DNA of 64,000 nucleotides from Vogesella urethralis (GCF_007644045.2 NZ_VMDW02000051.1:1-64000), one strand, 5' to 3'; positions 40,114 through 51,047 are shown, counted from the stretch's first letter. Numbers and translations are program-made. The notes: a model not told the origin generated them from the letters alone.

Positions 40114-41199
40114 TTATTCAAAAACTTTCTTGCCGTTACGCACGAACGGCATTTTCACCACACGCACGTCGGTCAGCGTGCCGCGCAGGTCTACCTGGGC
40201 GGTAGCGCCGGTGGCCGCCGGCACACGGGCGATGGCGATGGAATGCTTGAGGGTCGGCGAGAAGGTGCCGCTGGTGATGATGCCTTCACCGATACCGTCT
40301 ACCACGACTTTCTGGCCTTCGCGCAGTACGCCGCGGCCTTCCAGTACCAGGCCCACCTGCTTCATGGCCACGCCGGCGGCTTTTTGCGCTTCCAGCGCGC
40401 TGCGGCCGATGAAGTCGCGGCCTTCGGTCCAGGCGATGGTCCAGCCCATGCCGGCTTCCAGCGGGGAGACGGTCTCGTCCATGTCGTGGCCGTACAGGTT
40501 CATGCCGGCTTCCAGACGCAGCGTGTCGCGGGCGCCCAGGCCGATAGGCGCTACGCCGGCGTCTTTCAGCTGGTTGAAGAAGGTGATGGCTTCGGCGGCC
40601 GGGATCATGATTTCCAGGCCGTCTTCACCGGTGTAACCGGTGCGAGCAAAGAACCATTCGCCGGACGGCAGGCCCTGGAATACCTTGAGGGCGCGGATGC
40701 TCTCGGCCAGCGCCGGCTTCATGCTGCACACCTTGTCGATGGCGGTGGGGCCTTGCACGGCCAGCATGGCCAGGTCGCGGCGCACTTGCAGCTTCACGTC
40801 AAAACCGGCGGCTTGCTTGTCCATCCAGGCCAGGTCTTTTTCGGTGGTGCCGGCGTTAACGACCATCCGGAAACCAAAAGCGGTGAGGTATACGATCAGA
40901 TCGTCTACCACACCGCCTTGTTCGTTCAGCATGCCGGAATACAGCGCCTTGCCCTCGAAACCCAGCTTGGCCACGTCATTGGCAATCAGCTTTTGCAGCC
41001 AGGCCTTGGCGTCGCTACCGGTGATGTCCACCACGGTCATGTGCGACACGTCGAACATGCCGGCGTCGCTACGCACGATCTCGTGCTCTTTCAGCTGCGA
41101 GCCGTAATGGATGGGCATGTCCCAACCGGCAAAATCGACCATTTTCGCGCCGGACGCGAGATGGGCTTCGTATAGGGGGGTACGTTGCGGGGCTGTCAT
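40114..41199 (-). CDS. gcvT: Aminomethyltransferase (glycine cleavage T protein)
   Basis: A 361-aa THF-dependent enzyme. The N terminus [20 protein letters not shown], the conserved [14 protein letters not shown] and the C-terminal [19 protein letters not shown] are diagnostic. The start ATG has AAGGA seven bases upstream; the open frame continues into the riboswitch and upstream starts are spurious. It is the first gene of the riboswitch-controlled gcvT-gcvH unit. Confidence 0.97.
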   Translation of the reverse strand: MTAPQRTPLYEAHLASGAKMVDFAGWDMPIHYGSQLKEHEIVRSDAGMFDVSHMTVVDITGSDAKAWLQKLIANDVAKLGFEGKALYSGMLNEQGGVVDDLIVYLTAFGFRMVVNAGTTEKDLAWMDKQAAGFDVKLQVRRDLAMLAVQGPTAIDKVCSMKPALAESIRALKVFQGLPSGEWFFARTGYTGEDGLEIMIPAAEAITFFNQLKDAGVAPIGLGARDTLRLEAGMNLYGHDMDETVSPLEAGMGWTIAWTEGRDFIGRSALEAQKAAGVAMKQVGLVLEGRGVLREGQKVVVDGIGEGIITSGTFSPTLKHSIAIARVPAATGATAQVDLRGTLTDVRVVKMPFVRNGKKVFE

Positions 41200-41235
41200 G
41201 GCAGGTCCTTGTACGAGCGTGAGTTTCCTCTGTTT

Positions 41236-41436
41236 CTCACACCCCTCTGTCCCTGCACCTGAGATTTTCCGGCATTGCGCCGTTAGCCCCTTCGGTGGGC
41301 GCATCCTGTGCGCCGCTCTCCAGATTCTGCGGGGAAAACCCCGATTCTTGCAGTCCTTTTGCCTGAGCGATTGCGGGTGCACTTGCGCCTTCGGCGGCGG
41401 TTTTGCCCGGCGGGCAAACCGCTCTCTCCTGCGGAA
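41236..41436 (-). ncRNA. Tandem glycine riboswitch upstream of gcvT
   Basis: Read on the minus strand, the leader shows two consecutive glycine aptamers. The first has GGAGAGAGC, GCCGCCGAAGGCGCAAG and CAGGCAAAAGGACTG. The second has CTGGAGAGCGGC, CCACCGAAGGGGC, AATGCCGGAAAATCTCAGG and GGGACAGAGGGG. Both keep the GGAGAG, CCGAAGG and CAGGxxxAxGGAC-type signatures. It lies about 40 bases before the gcvT ATG and probably turns expression on when glycine is abundant. Confidence 0.95.
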
Positions 41437-41443
41437 TGCGCGC

Positions 41444-41472
41444 ATTATCGTTGCCGGTAGCCGCGTTGGCAA
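41444..41472 (-). promoter_or_regulatory. Promoter of the gcvTH riboswitch transcript
   Basis: TTGCCA (41472-41467) and GATAAT (41449-41444) on the minus strand are 17 bases apart. Start would fall near 41437, at the first base of the riboswitch. Confidence 0.65.
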
Positions 41473-41770
41473 GCGGGATTTGGCGGCACTGTGGCAGCAA
41501 ATCGTGTGGCGTTGAACAGATGAGCAGCAAGCACAAATCCATTATGCTTTATAGCTATCGCATGTCTTGCACTGGCAGCCCCACCGCCGCTTAGGCCGCG
41601 CCCATCCGTAGCCATCGCGCTTACAAAACCCACACATGCCGGACAAATCCGCCCCGCAAGATAGTGATGGTCTCGTGCCAAGCAACTGTTTTATCGCACC
41701 ATTGTGCCATCATGCTGCCAGCCCGCTGCCGATACGGGCGTGACGGCTCGGACAAAGACAGGAGAACACC

Positions 41771-42055
41771 ATGCCGTCATTATCGATGGACGACATTCTT
41801 GCCAACCTGGAAAGCTATGGCGAGCAAGCCGCACGCCTGGCCGGACAGGATCAGCTGTACTACGCGCTGCTGCTGCAGGACACGCTGCAGCAAGTGACGG
41901 CCCACCTGCCCCCGCTGGAAAAATCGCTGGTGATGCGGGCTGCCGTGCAGACGCTGGGCAATGCAGCCGACACCAGCCAAGCCGAACACGCGGATAGCGC
42001 GTCACCGTGCCTGCTGCACAGCGAACACGAGCTGATCCCGCTCCAGCTGGACTGA
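41771..42055 (+). CDS. Small hypothetical protein (94 aa)
   Basis: No family recognised. A good RBS (AGGAG, 7 bases before ATG) supports it. The product is mainly helical and acidic, with SMDDILANLESYGEQAARLAG at the N terminus and a His/Glu-rich C-terminal tail (LLHSEHELIPLQLD). No signal peptide or membrane helix. Alone, convergent with the antiporter gene; the preceding 300 bp carry the divergent gcv promoter and no other feature seen. Confidence 0.6.
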   Translation: MPSLSMDDILANLESYGEQAARLAGQDQLYYALLLQDTLQQVTAHLPPLEKSLVMRAAVQTLGNAADTSQAEHADSASPCLLHSEHELIPLQLD

Positions 42056-42081
42056 CCAGCAGCAAGGTTGGCCGCAAAAAA

Positions 42082-42114
42082 CCAGGCCCGGCGTACGGTG
42101 TACGCCGGGCCTGG
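42082..42114 (-). terminator. Terminator of the antiporter gene
   Basis: A 14-bp perfect stem CCAGGCCCGGCGTA/TACGCCGGGCCTGG, followed on the minus strand by six T. Copies of TTGGCCGC flank it at 42068 and 42122, here in the same orientation. Confidence 0.9.
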
Positions 42115-42136
42115 CTGCCTATTGGCCGCGCCGCGT

Positions 42137-43459
42137 TTAGCCTTTGACCAGCCGCTCGCGCAGTTGCCACAGGTAGATCGGCAGGCCGGCCAGCAGCAGC
42201 AGCACGCCCCACATCACCACCTCGGCACCAGACCCGTAGATGGTCCACATGGCAAAGATGAAGCCGCCAAACGAGAACGCCAGCGGCGCGTACCAGTCGC
42301 GACGGCTGAACTGGCGATGGCGCTTCAGCATCACCGCCAGCAGAGCCATGGCACAGAAGGCGTACGGCAGCAGCGTGGTGGCGGTGGCCAGCAAAATCAC
42401 GAACTCGAAAATCTGCACGCCGCTATCGCCGCCCGCGTATTTGCTGGCCAGCAGGATGGTCACCAGCACGGTAGACAGCACCAGGCCGACGATGGGTACG
42501 CCGGCACGATTCTCACGCGTGAAAAAACGCGGGAACAAATGGTCGCGCGCAGCGGCTGCCGGGATATGGCCCTGCATCAGGCACCAGCCATTCAGCGCAC
42601 CGAAACACGACACCACCGCCCCCAGGCCTACCGCGTAGTAGGCCCAGTCGCCCCACAGCTGGCGGGCAGCATCGGCAAACGGCGCGCTGGATGCAGCTAG
42701 CTGGCTGGCCGGCATCAGCCCCTGCAGTGCAATGGTGCTGAGGATGTACAGGCCGGCGGCAATCAGGGTACCCAGCACAGTGGCGCGCGGAATGGTGCGC
42801 TGCGGCTGGTCCACATCGCCAGCGGGTACCGATGCCGACTCCAGCCCCAGAAACGCCCACAGCGTCAGCGCCATGGTGGCGGGGATGGCCTCGCCCAGCG
42901 GCTTGTGCTGCGGGTTGAACTGCACGAAGTCGGGGTTCAGGTACAGCAGGCCGGCGATGGTAACGCCGCCCAGCGGCAGCAGCTTGATCAGCGTGGTCAC
43001 GATCGCCACACGACCGGAGCTTTGCGGGCCGCGGCTGTTGATCCAGGTCACCAGCCAGATCAGGCCGATGGCGGTGGCACCCGCGGCCAGGTTGCTCTGG
43101 TTCAGTACCGGAAAGAACACCCCCAGGTAGCTGACACCGGCCACGGTCAGCGCGGCGTTGCCGGCCCACAGCGCAATCCAGTAGCCCCAGGCGATCAGAA
43201 AGCCGGCGAAATCGCCGAAACCTTCATGGATGTAAGCGTACGGCCCCCCGGCCTTGTGCGGCAGCAGGGTGGCCAGCTTGGCAAATACCAGCGCCAGGCA
43301 GATGGCGCCCAGCGAGGTGATGGTCCAGCCGATCAGCGACGAGGCGCCGTACTGCGCCAGCGAGGCCGGCAGCAGGAACACGCCGGAGCCGATCATATTG
43401 CCCACCACCAGGGCGGTACACATCCAGAAACCGAGCTTGCCCGGTGCGGCCTTAGTCAT
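42137..43459 (-). CDS. APC family amino acid antiporter (AdiC/CadB-like)
   Basis: A 440-aa 12-helix transporter close in pattern to AdiC: VVGNMIGSGVFLLPASLAQYG in TM1, the GYWIALWAGNAAL region in TM3, and LTLWAFLGLESASVPAGDV in TM6 with the substrate-binding aromatic. Relatives exchange arginine/agmatine or lysine/cadaverine in acid resistance. No adjacent decarboxylase is seen, so the substrate is open. RBS AAAGGAG precedes the ATG. Confidence 0.85.
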   Translation of the reverse strand: MTKAAPGKLGFWMCTALVVGNMIGSGVFLLPASLAQYGASSLIGWTITSLGAICLALVFAKLATLLPHKAGGPYAYIHEGFGDFAGFLIAWGYWIALWAGNAALTVAGVSYLGVFFPVLNQSNLAAGATAIGLIWLVTWINSRGPQSSGRVAIVTTLIKLLPLGGVTIAGLLYLNPDFVQFNPQHKPLGEAIPATMALTLWAFLGLESASVPAGDVDQPQRTIPRATVLGTLIAAGLYILSTIALQGLMPASQLAASSAPFADAARQLWGDWAYYAVGLGAVVSCFGALNGWCLMQGHIPAAAARDHLFPRFFTRENRAGVPIVGLVLSTVLVTILLASKYAGGDSGVQIFEFVILLATATTLLPYAFCAMALLAVMLKRHRQFSRRDWYAPLAFSFGGFIFAMWTIYGSGAEVVMWGVLLLLAGLPIYLWQLRERLVKG

Positions 43460-43645
43460 GGCGCGCTCCTTTCAGCTCAGGGGAAACCGGCAAAGCGACA
43501 AGGCACGCCCACTGCGTGCGGTAAAACGGGTATGGCATGGAAAATCCTGATTGTTCTCGGGTTTTTGCTGATGTCCTGACACCCGCCCCTGTCCCGGAGC
43601 GTGGTGTAACGCGCTGCATGGCCTGCAGCCGCGCCATAAAACAAA

Positions 43646-43669
43646 CAGGGCCCCGACGCCGAGGCCCTG
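43646..43669 (-). terminator. Terminator of gluQ
   Basis: Stem CAGGGCC/GGCCCTG with a 10-base loop, followed on the minus strand by TTTGTTTTAT. Confidence 0.75.
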
Positions 43670-43700
43670 CTGCTTTGCACAAAATTATAGCGTTGTTTGG

Positions 43701-44612
43701 CTATGCCAGGACGATAGGCCCGGCCGGCACCCTGCCCAGCTGCCAGTTTTGTCGCGCCCACTGCCAGATCTCGTCGCGTGTCTGTACGTCTGCCGGCACC
43801 GGGTGGCCCAGCCAGGCCAGCGCCTGACGCAACTGCAGCGCCACGTTGGCCGCATCGATGGCCGGCGCCAGCGTCTGCTTGGACAGCTTCTCGCCGGCGG
43901 CATTGGTCAGCACCGGCAGATGGCAATGCGTTACCGGCGCGCCGCCCAGGCATTGCCGCAGCCATAGCTGACGCGGCGTGGACACCAGCAGGTCGGCACC
44001 GCGTACGATATCGGTCATGCCCTGCGCGATGTCGTCCACCACCACCGCCAGCTGGTAGGCCCAGAAACCATCCGCCCGCAGCAGCACCACGTCCCCAATA
44101 TCGTGCTGCAGTTGCTGCGCGTAGCGGCCTTGCAGACGGTCGTCGAACGCCAGCTCGGCGTCGGGCACGCGCAGTCGCCACGCCCGCGCCTCGCGCCCGG
44201 CGACCACCCCGTGACGGCACGTACCGGGGTAGACCATGCCGTCAGGGCCGCGCAGGCCGGCGGCGGCGATTTCCTTGCGGGTGCAGGCGCAGCCGTAGGC
44301 GTGCCCTTGCGCAATCAGCTGCGCCAGCGCGGCACGGTACAGCTCGTGGCGATCGTGCTGCCACGCCAGCTCGCCTTGCCACTCGAAGCCGAAGGCGTCC
44401 AGCGTGCGCAGGATGGCATCGGCGGCACCCGCCATTTCGCGAGGCGGATCGAGGTCTTCGATGCGCAGCCACCACTCGCCACCGTGTACCCAGGCTTCCA
44501 GATAGCTGCCGATGGCGGTACTGAGCGAGCCAGCGTGCAGCAGGCCGGTTGGGCTAGGCGCGAAACGGCCACGGTAAGGGCGCGGTACCACGGGAACAAT
44601 CGAGGCTGACAT
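43701..44612 (-). CDS. gluQ: Glutamyl-Q tRNA(Asp) synthetase
   Basis: A 303-aa truncated GluRS paralogue that attaches glutamate to queuosine 34 of tRNA-Asp rather than to a tRNA 3' end. [19 protein letters not shown] is the HIGH region, the zinc ligands fit CACTRKE and YPGTCRHG, and [11 protein letters not shown] replaces KMSKS. It lacks the anticodon-binding half of GluRS, as expected. The ATG at 44612 was chosen over an upstream GTG; neither has a strong RBS. Confidence 0.93.
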   Translation of the reverse strand: MSASIVPVVPRPYRGRFAPSPTGLLHAGSLSTAIGSYLEAWVHGGEWWLRIEDLDPPREMAGAADAILRTLDAFGFEWQGELAWQHDRHELYRAALAQLIAQGHAYGCACTRKEIAAAGLRGPDGMVYPGTCRHGVVAGREARAWRLRVPDAELAFDDRLQGRYAQQLQHDIGDVVLLRADGFWAYQLAVVVDDIAQGMTDIVRGADLLVSTPRQLWLRQCLGGAPVTHCHLPVLTNAAGEKLSKQTLAPAIDAANVALQLRQALAWLGHPVPADVQTRDEIWQWARQNWQLGRVPAGPIVLA

Positions 44613-44668
44613 GGCGGAGAAAGACGACAACAATGAAGAAGAAACCAGCACGCCCGGAGGGCTGTACG

Positions 44669-44992
44669 ATGACGCACGTTGTAACCGAAGCCTGCATCAA
44701 ATGCAAATACACCGATTGCGTGTCGGTGTGCCCGGTGGACTGCTTTCACGAGGGGCCCAACTTTCTGGCCATCGACCCCGACGAGTGCATCGACTGCACG
44801 CTGTGCATTGCCGAGTGCCCGATTGACGCCATCACCACCGATAGCGACCTGCCGGCCGATCAGGCCCACATGCTGGCACTGAACGCCGAACTGGCGGCGC
44901 AGTGGCCGGTAATCACCACCCAGAAGACACCGCTGCCGGACCACGAACACTGGGCCGCGCAAAGCGGCAAACTGCCGCTACTGGAGCGCTAG
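44669..44992 (+). CDS. fdxA: 7Fe (3Fe-4S/4Fe-4S) ferredoxin
   Basis: A 107-aa ferredoxin of the Azotobacter FdI type. [17 protein letters not shown] and [15 protein letters not shown] hold the cluster cysteines; in the first motif the second Cys position is shifted, as in 7Fe proteins. A C-terminal extension of about 40 residues is typical. GGAGG lies 8 bases before the ATG. Divergent from gluQ with only 56 bp between starts. Confidence 0.93.
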   Translation: MTHVVTEACIKCKYTDCVSVCPVDCFHEGPNFLAIDPDECIDCTLCIAECPIDAITTDSDLPADQAHMLALNAELAAQWPVITTQKTPLPDHEHWAAQSGKLPLLER

Positions 44993-45001
44993 ACGCAAAA
45001 G

Positions 45002-45177
45002 AGGTTGGCTGCGGCCAACCTTTCAGGCTGCAGATAAGCTACCCGCCAAGGCTTTACGGCACCGGCACCACCGGGCAGCACCCCATCCGTTTTTGAATCC
45101 GCCCTCCCGTTTACAAAACAAAGCCTGTTTGCAGTGCAAACAGGCTTTGTGATCATCAACAGCTTGGCCGCGGCCAA
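45002..45177. terminator. Three consecutive hairpins between convergent fdxA and cheD
   Basis: First is AGGTTGGC-TGCG-GCCAACCT (45002-45021), then a 15-bp perfect stem ACAAAGCCTGTTTGC-AGT-GCAAACAGGCTTTGT (45118-45150). Last is the 14-bp palindrome TTGGCCGCGGCCAA (45164-45177), followed by CCTTTTA. The middle one is the best terminator; the outer two are built from the GTTGGCCGC word. Confidence 0.8.
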
Positions 45178-45207
45178 CCTTTTATCCGGCATACCAGGCT
45201 GGCACCC

Positions 45208-45810
45208 CTAAATGAACAGGTCGATATCGCCGCCGTGCTTCTGCTCGGTATCGCGGTCGATACGGCGACGGTAGCTTTCTTCTTCCTGCACCAGCGTCTG
45301 CTGCGGGTTGATCTTCTTCACCATCACCTTGCCGCTATCGGTAAAGAAGTAAATCTTGCGGGCAATGTCCAGGCCCAGGTCTTCCGCCACGATGGGGATG
45401 TTTTCCTGCGCCAGGAAGGCACGCACGAAACCGGCGTTGCGCTGGCCGATGTTCACAGTGGTCATGCCGGCAATGACGTTGCCGCCGCCGAATACCTTGG
45501 CTTCCAGGGTGCTACGGTTAGCACCCAGCTTCAGCATGTCGTTGATCAGCAATTCCATCGCATGGGTACCGAAACGGGCCGGCATCAGGCGGTCGCTGTT
45601 ACTGCTGCCCTGGTCTGGCAGCATGAAGTGGTTCATGCCGGCGATGCCGGTCTTGCGGTCACGCAGGCAAGCCGAGACACAGGAGCCGAGTACGGTCACC
45701 AGCAACAAGCCGTCCTCCGAAGCCTGGTACTCCCCCGGCAGCAGTTTGGCGGCCGCACGGTTGAAATGTTTGTCGAAATAGCGGTGTTTGGCGGTACCAG
45801 GGCTTGTCAT
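45208..45810 (-). CDS. cheD: Chemoreceptor glutamine deamidase CheD
   Basis: A 200-aa protein with the CheD catalytic cysteine in [14 protein letters not shown] and the histidine in [10 protein letters not shown]. It deamidates glutamines in receptors and may interact with a CheC-type phosphatase, though none is encoded here. Its ATG overlaps the cheB stop, closing the minus-strand chemotaxis operon. Confidence 0.95.
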   Translation of the reverse strand: MTSPGTAKHRYFDKHFNRAAAKLLPGEYQASEDGLLLVTVLGSCVSACLRDRKTGIAGMNHFMLPDQGSSNSDRLMPARFGTHAMELLINDMLKLGANRSTLEAKVFGGGNVIAGMTTVNIGQRNAGFVRAFLAQENIPIVAEDLGLDIARKIYFFTDSGKVMVKKINPQQTLVQEEESYRRRIDRDTEQKHGGDIDLFI

Positions 45811-46901
45811 ACGCCACCCTCCCTGCTGCTCTTGCCGGCCAGATATGCCAGCACGCGCTCGGCCATCTGGTTCAATGCCACCACTTCGTGCACGGCACCA
45901 ATGTCGTAGGCCGCACGCGGCATGCCGTATACCACGCAGCTAGCCTGGTCCTGGCCAAAGTTATAGGCACCGGCTTCGCGCATGCGCAGCATGCCGGCAG
46001 CGCCATCCTTGCCCATGCCGGTGAGGATCACACCGACCGCACGTTTGCCCAGTAGGTTGGCCGCAGAGTCGAACAGCACGTCTACAGACGGGCGGTGACG
46101 GTTGACCGGCTCGTTCTGGTCGAGCGCGGTTTCCAAGCCGCCTGCCGCACGGCGGCGCAGGCTGAGGTGGGAATGGCCGGGCGCAATGTAAACGTGGCCG
46201 GCTTGCACCGGCTGGCCATCGGTAGCCTCACAGACGGTCATCGCACAACACTGGTCCAGACGACGGGCAAACGACAGTGTGAAGTTTTCCGGCATGTGCT
46301 GCACCACCAGCACCGGTGGTGCATCGGCCGGCAGGCTAGACAGAAACTCGCGCAGCGCCTCGGTGCCACCAGTGGAGGCCCCTACCACGATAATGCTGTC
46401 GCGACGCAACAGGCTGAGCGTGGCTGCACGGGTAACCGGCGGCGCCGGCTCGGCACTGTCACGCAGGATGAAGCGCGACGGCAAGCGCACACGCGCTTCG
46501 GCTGCCACGCGGATCTTGTCGCAGATCATCTCGGCGTAATCGAGCATGCCACGGCTGATATCCAGCTGCGGCTTGGCAATGCAATCCACCGCGCCAAGCT
46601 CCAGTGCGCGTAGCGCGGTATCGGAGCCGGCGGCGGTAAGCGACGAGATCATCAGCACCGGGGTTGGCCGCAGGCTCATCAGCCGGCGCAGGAACTCCAG
46701 CCCGTCCATGCGCGGCATTTCCACGTCCAGCGTTACCACATCGGGGTTGGTTTCACGGATGCGCTCGCGCGCGGCCATCGGGTCCGGCGCAAAGGCCACC
46801 ACCTCCATGTCCGGCTGCTCGTTGATGATCTTGCCGAGCAGTTCGCGTATCAGTGCGGAATCGTCTACCACTACTACTCGTATCTTGCGGCCCTGAATCA
46901 T
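45807..46901 (-). CDS. cheB: Chemotaxis protein-glutamate methylesterase CheB
   Basis: A 364-aa response regulator. The receiver domain has [13 protein letters not shown] and the phosphorylated Asp in [17 protein letters not shown]. The methylesterase domain has catalytic Ser in [15 protein letters not shown], His in QHMPENFT and Asp in [11 protein letters not shown]. It removes receptor methyl groups as feedback. ATG overlaps the cheR stop (ATGA). Confidence 0.97.
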   Translation of the reverse strand: MIQGRKIRVVVVDDSALIRELLGKIINEQPDMEVVAFAPDPMAARERIRETNPDVVTLDVEMPRMDGLEFLRRLMSLRPTPVLMISSLTAAGSDTALRALELGAVDCIAKPQLDISRGMLDYAEMICDKIRVAAEARVRLPSRFILRDSAEPAPPVTRAATLSLLRRDSIIVVGASTGGTEALREFLSSLPADAPPVLVVQHMPENFTLSFARRLDQCCAMTVCEATDGQPVQAGHVYIAPGHSHLSLRRRAAGGLETALDQNEPVNRHRPSVDVLFDSAANLLGKRAVGVILTGMGKDGAAGMLRMREAGAYNFGQDQASCVVYGMPRAAYDIGAVHEVVALNQMAERVLAYLAGKSSREGGV

Positions 46902-47767
46902 GGTGCTTTTCCGTTCGCCAGGCGGTAGGCAGTCTTGCCGCATGGCGTGAAGGTCTCGGTGATGTGCTGGATGTTTTCGGAATGCCCAAGCAGCAGCAAG
47001 CCGTGCGGCTTCAGGTACTGGGCGAAGTGTTCCAGAATACCGGCCTGGGTTGGTTTATCGAAATAAATCAGCACATTGCGGCAGAAAATCACGTCGAACT
47101 GGCCGATCGCCGGCCAGCTGCGATCGACCAGGTTGATCTGGCGGAACTCCAGGTGCCGCATCAGACCGGACTTGATCTTGACCATGCCTTCGTTGGCACC
47201 CTTGCCGCGCAGGAAAAACTGCTTGAGCTGGCTGTCGCTGAGTTTGGCAATGCGCTCCAGCGCATAGACGCCACTGGCCGCTTTCTGCAACACATGGGTG
47301 TCGATGTCCGATGCGATGATCTGGTAAGGCGCAGCACGCAGCACCGGGTCCAGCGTCATGGCGATGGAGTACGGTTCCTCGCCGGTTGACGAGGCCGAAC
47401 TCCACACCCGGTACGGCTCGCCGCTGACGGCGTGGCGCTGCGCGTGCTGGCGCAGCATGTCGAAATGGTGGGCTTCGCGAAAAAACGAGGTGAGGTTGGT
47501 GGTAAGCGCATTGATGAAGTGCTCCCACTCGTGCGCCCCCTCTTCCGAACGCAGCATGGCCAGGTAGTCGGAAAAACGGCGCACACCCAAGCGCCGGACA
47601 TGCTTGGCCAGCCGGGCGTACGCCATGTGGTTCTTGACTGCAGTCAGGGCGATACCGGTTTTGTCGTACAACAGCTCGCGGACAATGCGGAAATCTTCAT
47701 CGGTGAAATGAAGATCCCGCTCGAAGATGCTGTCCTGATCGGATGCGGTGCTCAGAATTCCTCCCAC
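46898..47767 (-). CDS. cheR: Chemotaxis protein methyltransferase CheR
   Basis: A 289-aa SAM-dependent methyltransferase that modifies receptor glutamates. It has an N-terminal helical domain, the SAM loop [17 protein letters not shown] and [14 protein letters not shown]. The start is uncertain: the GTG used here overlaps the receptor gene by 16 bases, and GGAGGAATT just after it could instead serve a downstream non-ATG start. Confidence 0.95.
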   Translation of the reverse strand: MGGILSTASDQDSIFERDLHFTDEDFRIVRELLYDKTGIALTAVKNHMAYARLAKHVRRLGVRRFSDYLAMLRSEEGAHEWEHFINALTTNLTSFFREAHHFDMLRQHAQRHAVSGEPYRVWSSASSTGEEPYSIAMTLDPVLRAAPYQIIASDIDTHVLQKAASGVYALERIAKLSDSQLKQFFLRGKGANEGMVKIKSGLMRHLEFRQINLVDRSWPAIGQFDVIFCRNVLIYFDKPTQAGILEHFAQYLKPHGLLLLGHSENIQHITETFTPCGKTAYRLANGKAP

Positions 47768-50496
47768 TCGCCTTCATCGCTGGCTGCCGGGCGCACCGGG
47801 TGCTGGCTCATTGCCGGCAGAGTACGGCGCTGTGCCGCATCGGCTTGCGGTAGCGGCCGGGCTGCTGGCTGCGGCTTGCGCTCGCTGCGCGCGGCCGACT
47901 TGGCGGCGTAACCATCCACCTTGAAGATGGCCACGGCATCACGCAGGTTGGAGGCCTGCTCTTCCAGCGACTCGGCTGCTGCTGCGGCTTCTTCCACCAG
48001 CGCCGCGTTCTTCTGGGTGTTTTCGTCCATCTGGCTAACCGCCAGGTTCACCTGCTCGATACCCGAGCTCTGCTCGATCGACGCTGCCGAGATCTCGCTC
48101 ATGATGTCGGTCACACGACGGATGGACGACACGATTTCTTCCATGGTACGGCCCGCTTCGTCTACCAAACGGGTACCGGATTCCACTTTCTCGACCGAGT
48201 CGCCAATCAGGGCCTTGATCTCCTTGGCGGCAGCGGCAGAACGCTGTGCCAGGTTGCGCACTTCGCTGGCCACCACGGCAAAGCCGCGGCCTTGCTCGCC
48301 TGCTCGTGCCGCTTCCACCGCCGCGTTCAACGCCAGGATATTGGTCTGGAACGCAATGCCATCGATCACGCTGATGATGTCAACGATCTTGGTGGCACTC
48401 TCGTTGATCTCGTTCATGGTGGACACCACGCGGCCCACCACCTCGCCACCGCGGGAGGCGATATCGGATGCCCCCACCGCCAGGCTATTGGCCTTGCGCG
48501 AGTTCTCGGCGTTCTGCTTCACCGTGCTGGTGATTTCCTCCATGCTGGACGCGGTTTCTTCCAGACTGGCGGCCTGTTGCTCGGTGCGGCTGGACAGGTT
48601 GACGTTACCGGCCGAGATTTCCTGCGCCGCCGTATTGATGGCGTCGGTGGCTTCCTTGATGTTGCTGACAATCTCTTTCAGGCGAGACACGGTGAGGTTG
48701 GTGTCGTCACGCAGTTGGCCGAACATGCCTTCGTATTCGGCTTCGATGGTGCGGGTCAGGTCGCCTGCCGCCAGGCCGGACAGCACCTGGGCGATATCGC
48801 TCAGGCCGCGGCTGGAAACGTCCAGCAGCTGGTTGACCTGGCCAGACAGGGTGGCAAAGAAGCCGGTCTTGCCTTCCATCGGAATGCGCTGACTGAAGTC
48901 GCCACTGGCTGCGGCCCCCACCACTTCGGACACCTCTTTCTCGACACGCACTTCTTCGGTACGGTCAGCCCACTCCACCACGGAGCCGATGCGTTCGCCA
49001 CTGTCGCTGAATACCGGGTTGGCCACCAAGCGGAAGGTGCGACCACCCACAGTGATCTGGCTGCTGTGCGTGGTTTGCAGCGCTGCCAGCAAGTCGCGCT
49101 GGTGCGCCGGGTTGCGGTGGAAGCCGTCCATGCTGCCACCCAGCAGCTTGCGGGTGTCGAAATTGGGCAGCACACGCTTGATATCGGCTTCGGCCGCTTG
49201 CAGCATTTCCTGCACGCTGCGGTTCATGTAGATGATGGTACGGTTGTTGTCGGCGATCATCACGTTGGACGACACGTTGTCCAGCGCTTTGCGGATACGG
49301 GTGTTTTCTTCCAGCAGGCGTTGTTCTTCGATGCGGCGTTCTTTGTCCAAGCCTTGCTGGCGAAGTTGCTCGGTAATGTCCTGCCACTCGACGATGGTGC
49401 CGATCGGCTTGCCGCTGGCACTGTGCATCGGCGTGGCGATCAGGATAAAGGTACGGCCGCCAACGCCGATTTGTGCCTGGTGCGAACCGCGCAGACCGGC
49501 CAGCAGGTTACGCTGGTGCTCCGGACGCTTGTGGAAACCATCGATGTTGCTGCCGATCACGCCACGTGCCGAGAAAGACGGCAGCTCCTTGCGGATATCG
49601 GCTTCTGCGGTAGACAGCATGTTCAGTACCGCCGCATTGGCGTACACCACGGTACCGCTGGCATCGGCAATCATCACGTTGGCCGCAGCAGTATCCAGCG
49701 CGTTACGCACGCGGATGTTTTCCAGCGCCTTGTCTGCAGCCTGCTTGATGTAATAGAACAGGCTGCTGCTATCACCTTCCTTCACGTCCAGCGTGCTGGT
49801 CACTTCACCCTGGGCCAGTTCCTTCATCAACTGAGTAGCGTCAGACGGCTCGCCACCGATCACGCGGAACAGCGAACGTCCGATCAGGTAGGCTGCCAGC
49901 AAGCCGATTACCAGCGAAGCCAGCAAGAAACCCTGCGTCACCATCAGCGACGATTTGGCTTCGGTTTGCAACTCCTTGCCATGCGACATGGCGTTGCCTT
50001 CTTCGAACACCACCAGTTTATCAGTTGCGGCCAGGTAAGCCTTCTGACTGTCACGAACATGGGAGAACAGGAAGGCCTTGGCTTCTGCCGTCTGGCCAGC
50101 ACGGAACAGAGTGATGAACTGGCGCAGCTTGGCGCGGTAATCCTGATCGGCCTTCATCAGCGCGCTTTGCATGGCAACCGACTCATCTTCCGGCGCATGC
50201 TTTTCCAGAACCTTGAAAGCAATATCGATATTGCCCAGTTGCTCATCGATTTCAGCCAGCTGCTGCTCGGCCAGCTTGGGATCATCCGTCAGCAACGCGG
50301 TACGGACTCCGCGTGCGGTGGCATTCAGGTTGTCTACCACCTTGTTGACCGCCGCGGCACGCGGCATGTGGTTTTCGGTGATTTCCCAGCCGCTTTCGAT
50401 GATGGTGTTCAGGCGGGTGACGGCCAGGATGGAGGAGGCCGCAATCAGGGTAAGGAGCACGCCGAACCCGAGTATCAGTAGCTGTTTGACTTTCAT
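47752..50496 (-). CDS. Chemoreceptor with tandem Aer2-like PAS domains and C-terminal tether
   Basis: A 914-aa receptor: TM1 (about 6-27), a periplasmic four-helix sensor to about 185, TM2 (about 189-210), and two similar PAS domains (about 265-385 and 405-520). A HAMP-like region follows, then the MCP hairpin with tip [21 protein letters not shown]. Each PAS has a FH(K/R)(R/N)P.HQR motif (His322, His460) and a VEW tryptophan (Trp371, Trp509), positions used for haem and oxygen in Pseudomonas Aer2. The last five residues are EWEEF, like the NWETF tether for CheR/CheB. It lies inside the che operon next to cheR. Confidence 0.9.
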   Translation of the reverse strand: MKVKQLLILGFGVLLTLIAASSILAVTRLNTIIESGWEITENHMPRAAAVNKVVDNLNATARGVRTALLTDDPKLAEQQLAEIDEQLGNIDIAFKVLEKHAPEDESVAMQSALMKADQDYRAKLRQFITLFRAGQTAEAKAFLFSHVRDSQKAYLAATDKLVVFEEGNAMSHGKELQTEAKSSLMVTQGFLLASLVIGLLAAYLIGRSLFRVIGGEPSDATQLMKELAQGEVTSTLDVKEGDSSSLFYYIKQAADKALENIRVRNALDTAAANVMIADASGTVVYANAAVLNMLSTAEADIRKELPSFSARGVIGSNIDGFHKRPEHQRNLLAGLRGSHQAQIGVGGRTFILIATPMHSASGKPIGTIVEWQDITEQLRQQGLDKERRIEEQRLLEENTRIRKALDNVSSNVMIADNNRTIIYMNRSVQEMLQAAEADIKRVLPNFDTRKLLGGSMDGFHRNPAHQRDLLAALQTTHSSQITVGGRTFRLVANPVFSDSGERIGSVVEWADRTEEVRVEKEVSEVVGAAASGDFSQRIPMEGKTGFFATLSGQVNQLLDVSSRGLSDIAQVLSGLAAGDLTRTIEAEYEGMFGQLRDDTNLTVSRLKEIVSNIKEATDAINTAAQEISAGNVNLSSRTEQQAASLEETASSMEEITSTVKQNAENSRKANSLAVGASDIASRGGEVVGRVVSTMNEINESATKIVDIISVIDGIAFQTNILALNAAVEAARAGEQGRGFAVVASEVRNLAQRSAAAAKEIKALIGDSVEKVESGTRLVDEAGRTMEEIVSSIRRVTDIMSEISAASIEQSSGIEQVNLAVSQMDENTQKNAALVEEAAAAAESLEEQASNLRDAVAIFKVDGYAAKSAARSERKPQPAARPLPQADAAQRRTLPAMSQHPVRPAASDEGEWEEF

Positions 50497-50510
50497 GCTT
50501 GTCCCCTGTG

Positions 50511-51005
50511 TTAAACGTTGGCCGCAACCGTGGCATCCATCAGCGCCATCTCGTCACTGCTCATCAGCTTCTCGATGTCCACCATGATGATCATGCGCTC
50601 GCCGACCACCCCCAGGCCCTGGATGTAATTGGTATTCATCACCGAGCCGAACTCCGGCGCCGGGCGGATATCGTCACCGGCCAGTTCGATCACGTCAGAC
50701 ACCCCGTCCACCACCATGCCAACCGTACGGTTGAGCACGTTCAGGATGATGACAACGGTGAAGTCATTATAAATGACGTTGCCAACATCGAACTTGATTC
50801 GCATATCGACGATGGGCACGATGTGACCGCGCAGGTTGATCACCCCCTTGATGAAGTCTGGCGACTTGGCAAGCCGGGTGACGGCGTCGTAGCCGCGTAT
50901 CTCCTGCACTTTCAGGATGTCGATACCGTACTCTTCATTACCCAGCGCGAATACCAGGTATTCGCGCCTTGCCTTGTCGGCATCTCCGTTATTGCTAGCG
51001 TCCAT
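50511..51005 (-). CDS. cheW: Chemotaxis coupling protein CheW
   Basis: A 164-aa adaptor linking receptors to CheA. It has [21 protein letters not shown] at the start and [19 protein letters not shown] as the signature. ATG chosen with AAGG eight bases upstream. The C-terminal extension [17 protein letters not shown] is short. Confidence 0.95.
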   Translation of the reverse strand: MDASNNGDADKARREYLVFALGNEEYGIDILKVQEIRGYDAVTRLAKSPDFIKGVINLRGHIVPIVDMRIKFDVGNVIYNDFTVVIILNVLNRTVGMVVDGVSDVIELAGDDIRPAPEFGSVMNTNYIQGLGVVGERMIIMVDIEKLMSSDEMALMDATVAANV

Positions 51006-51047
51006 GAGCGACACCTTATCTTTGTCTTTTCAATGCGAATGCGCCGC

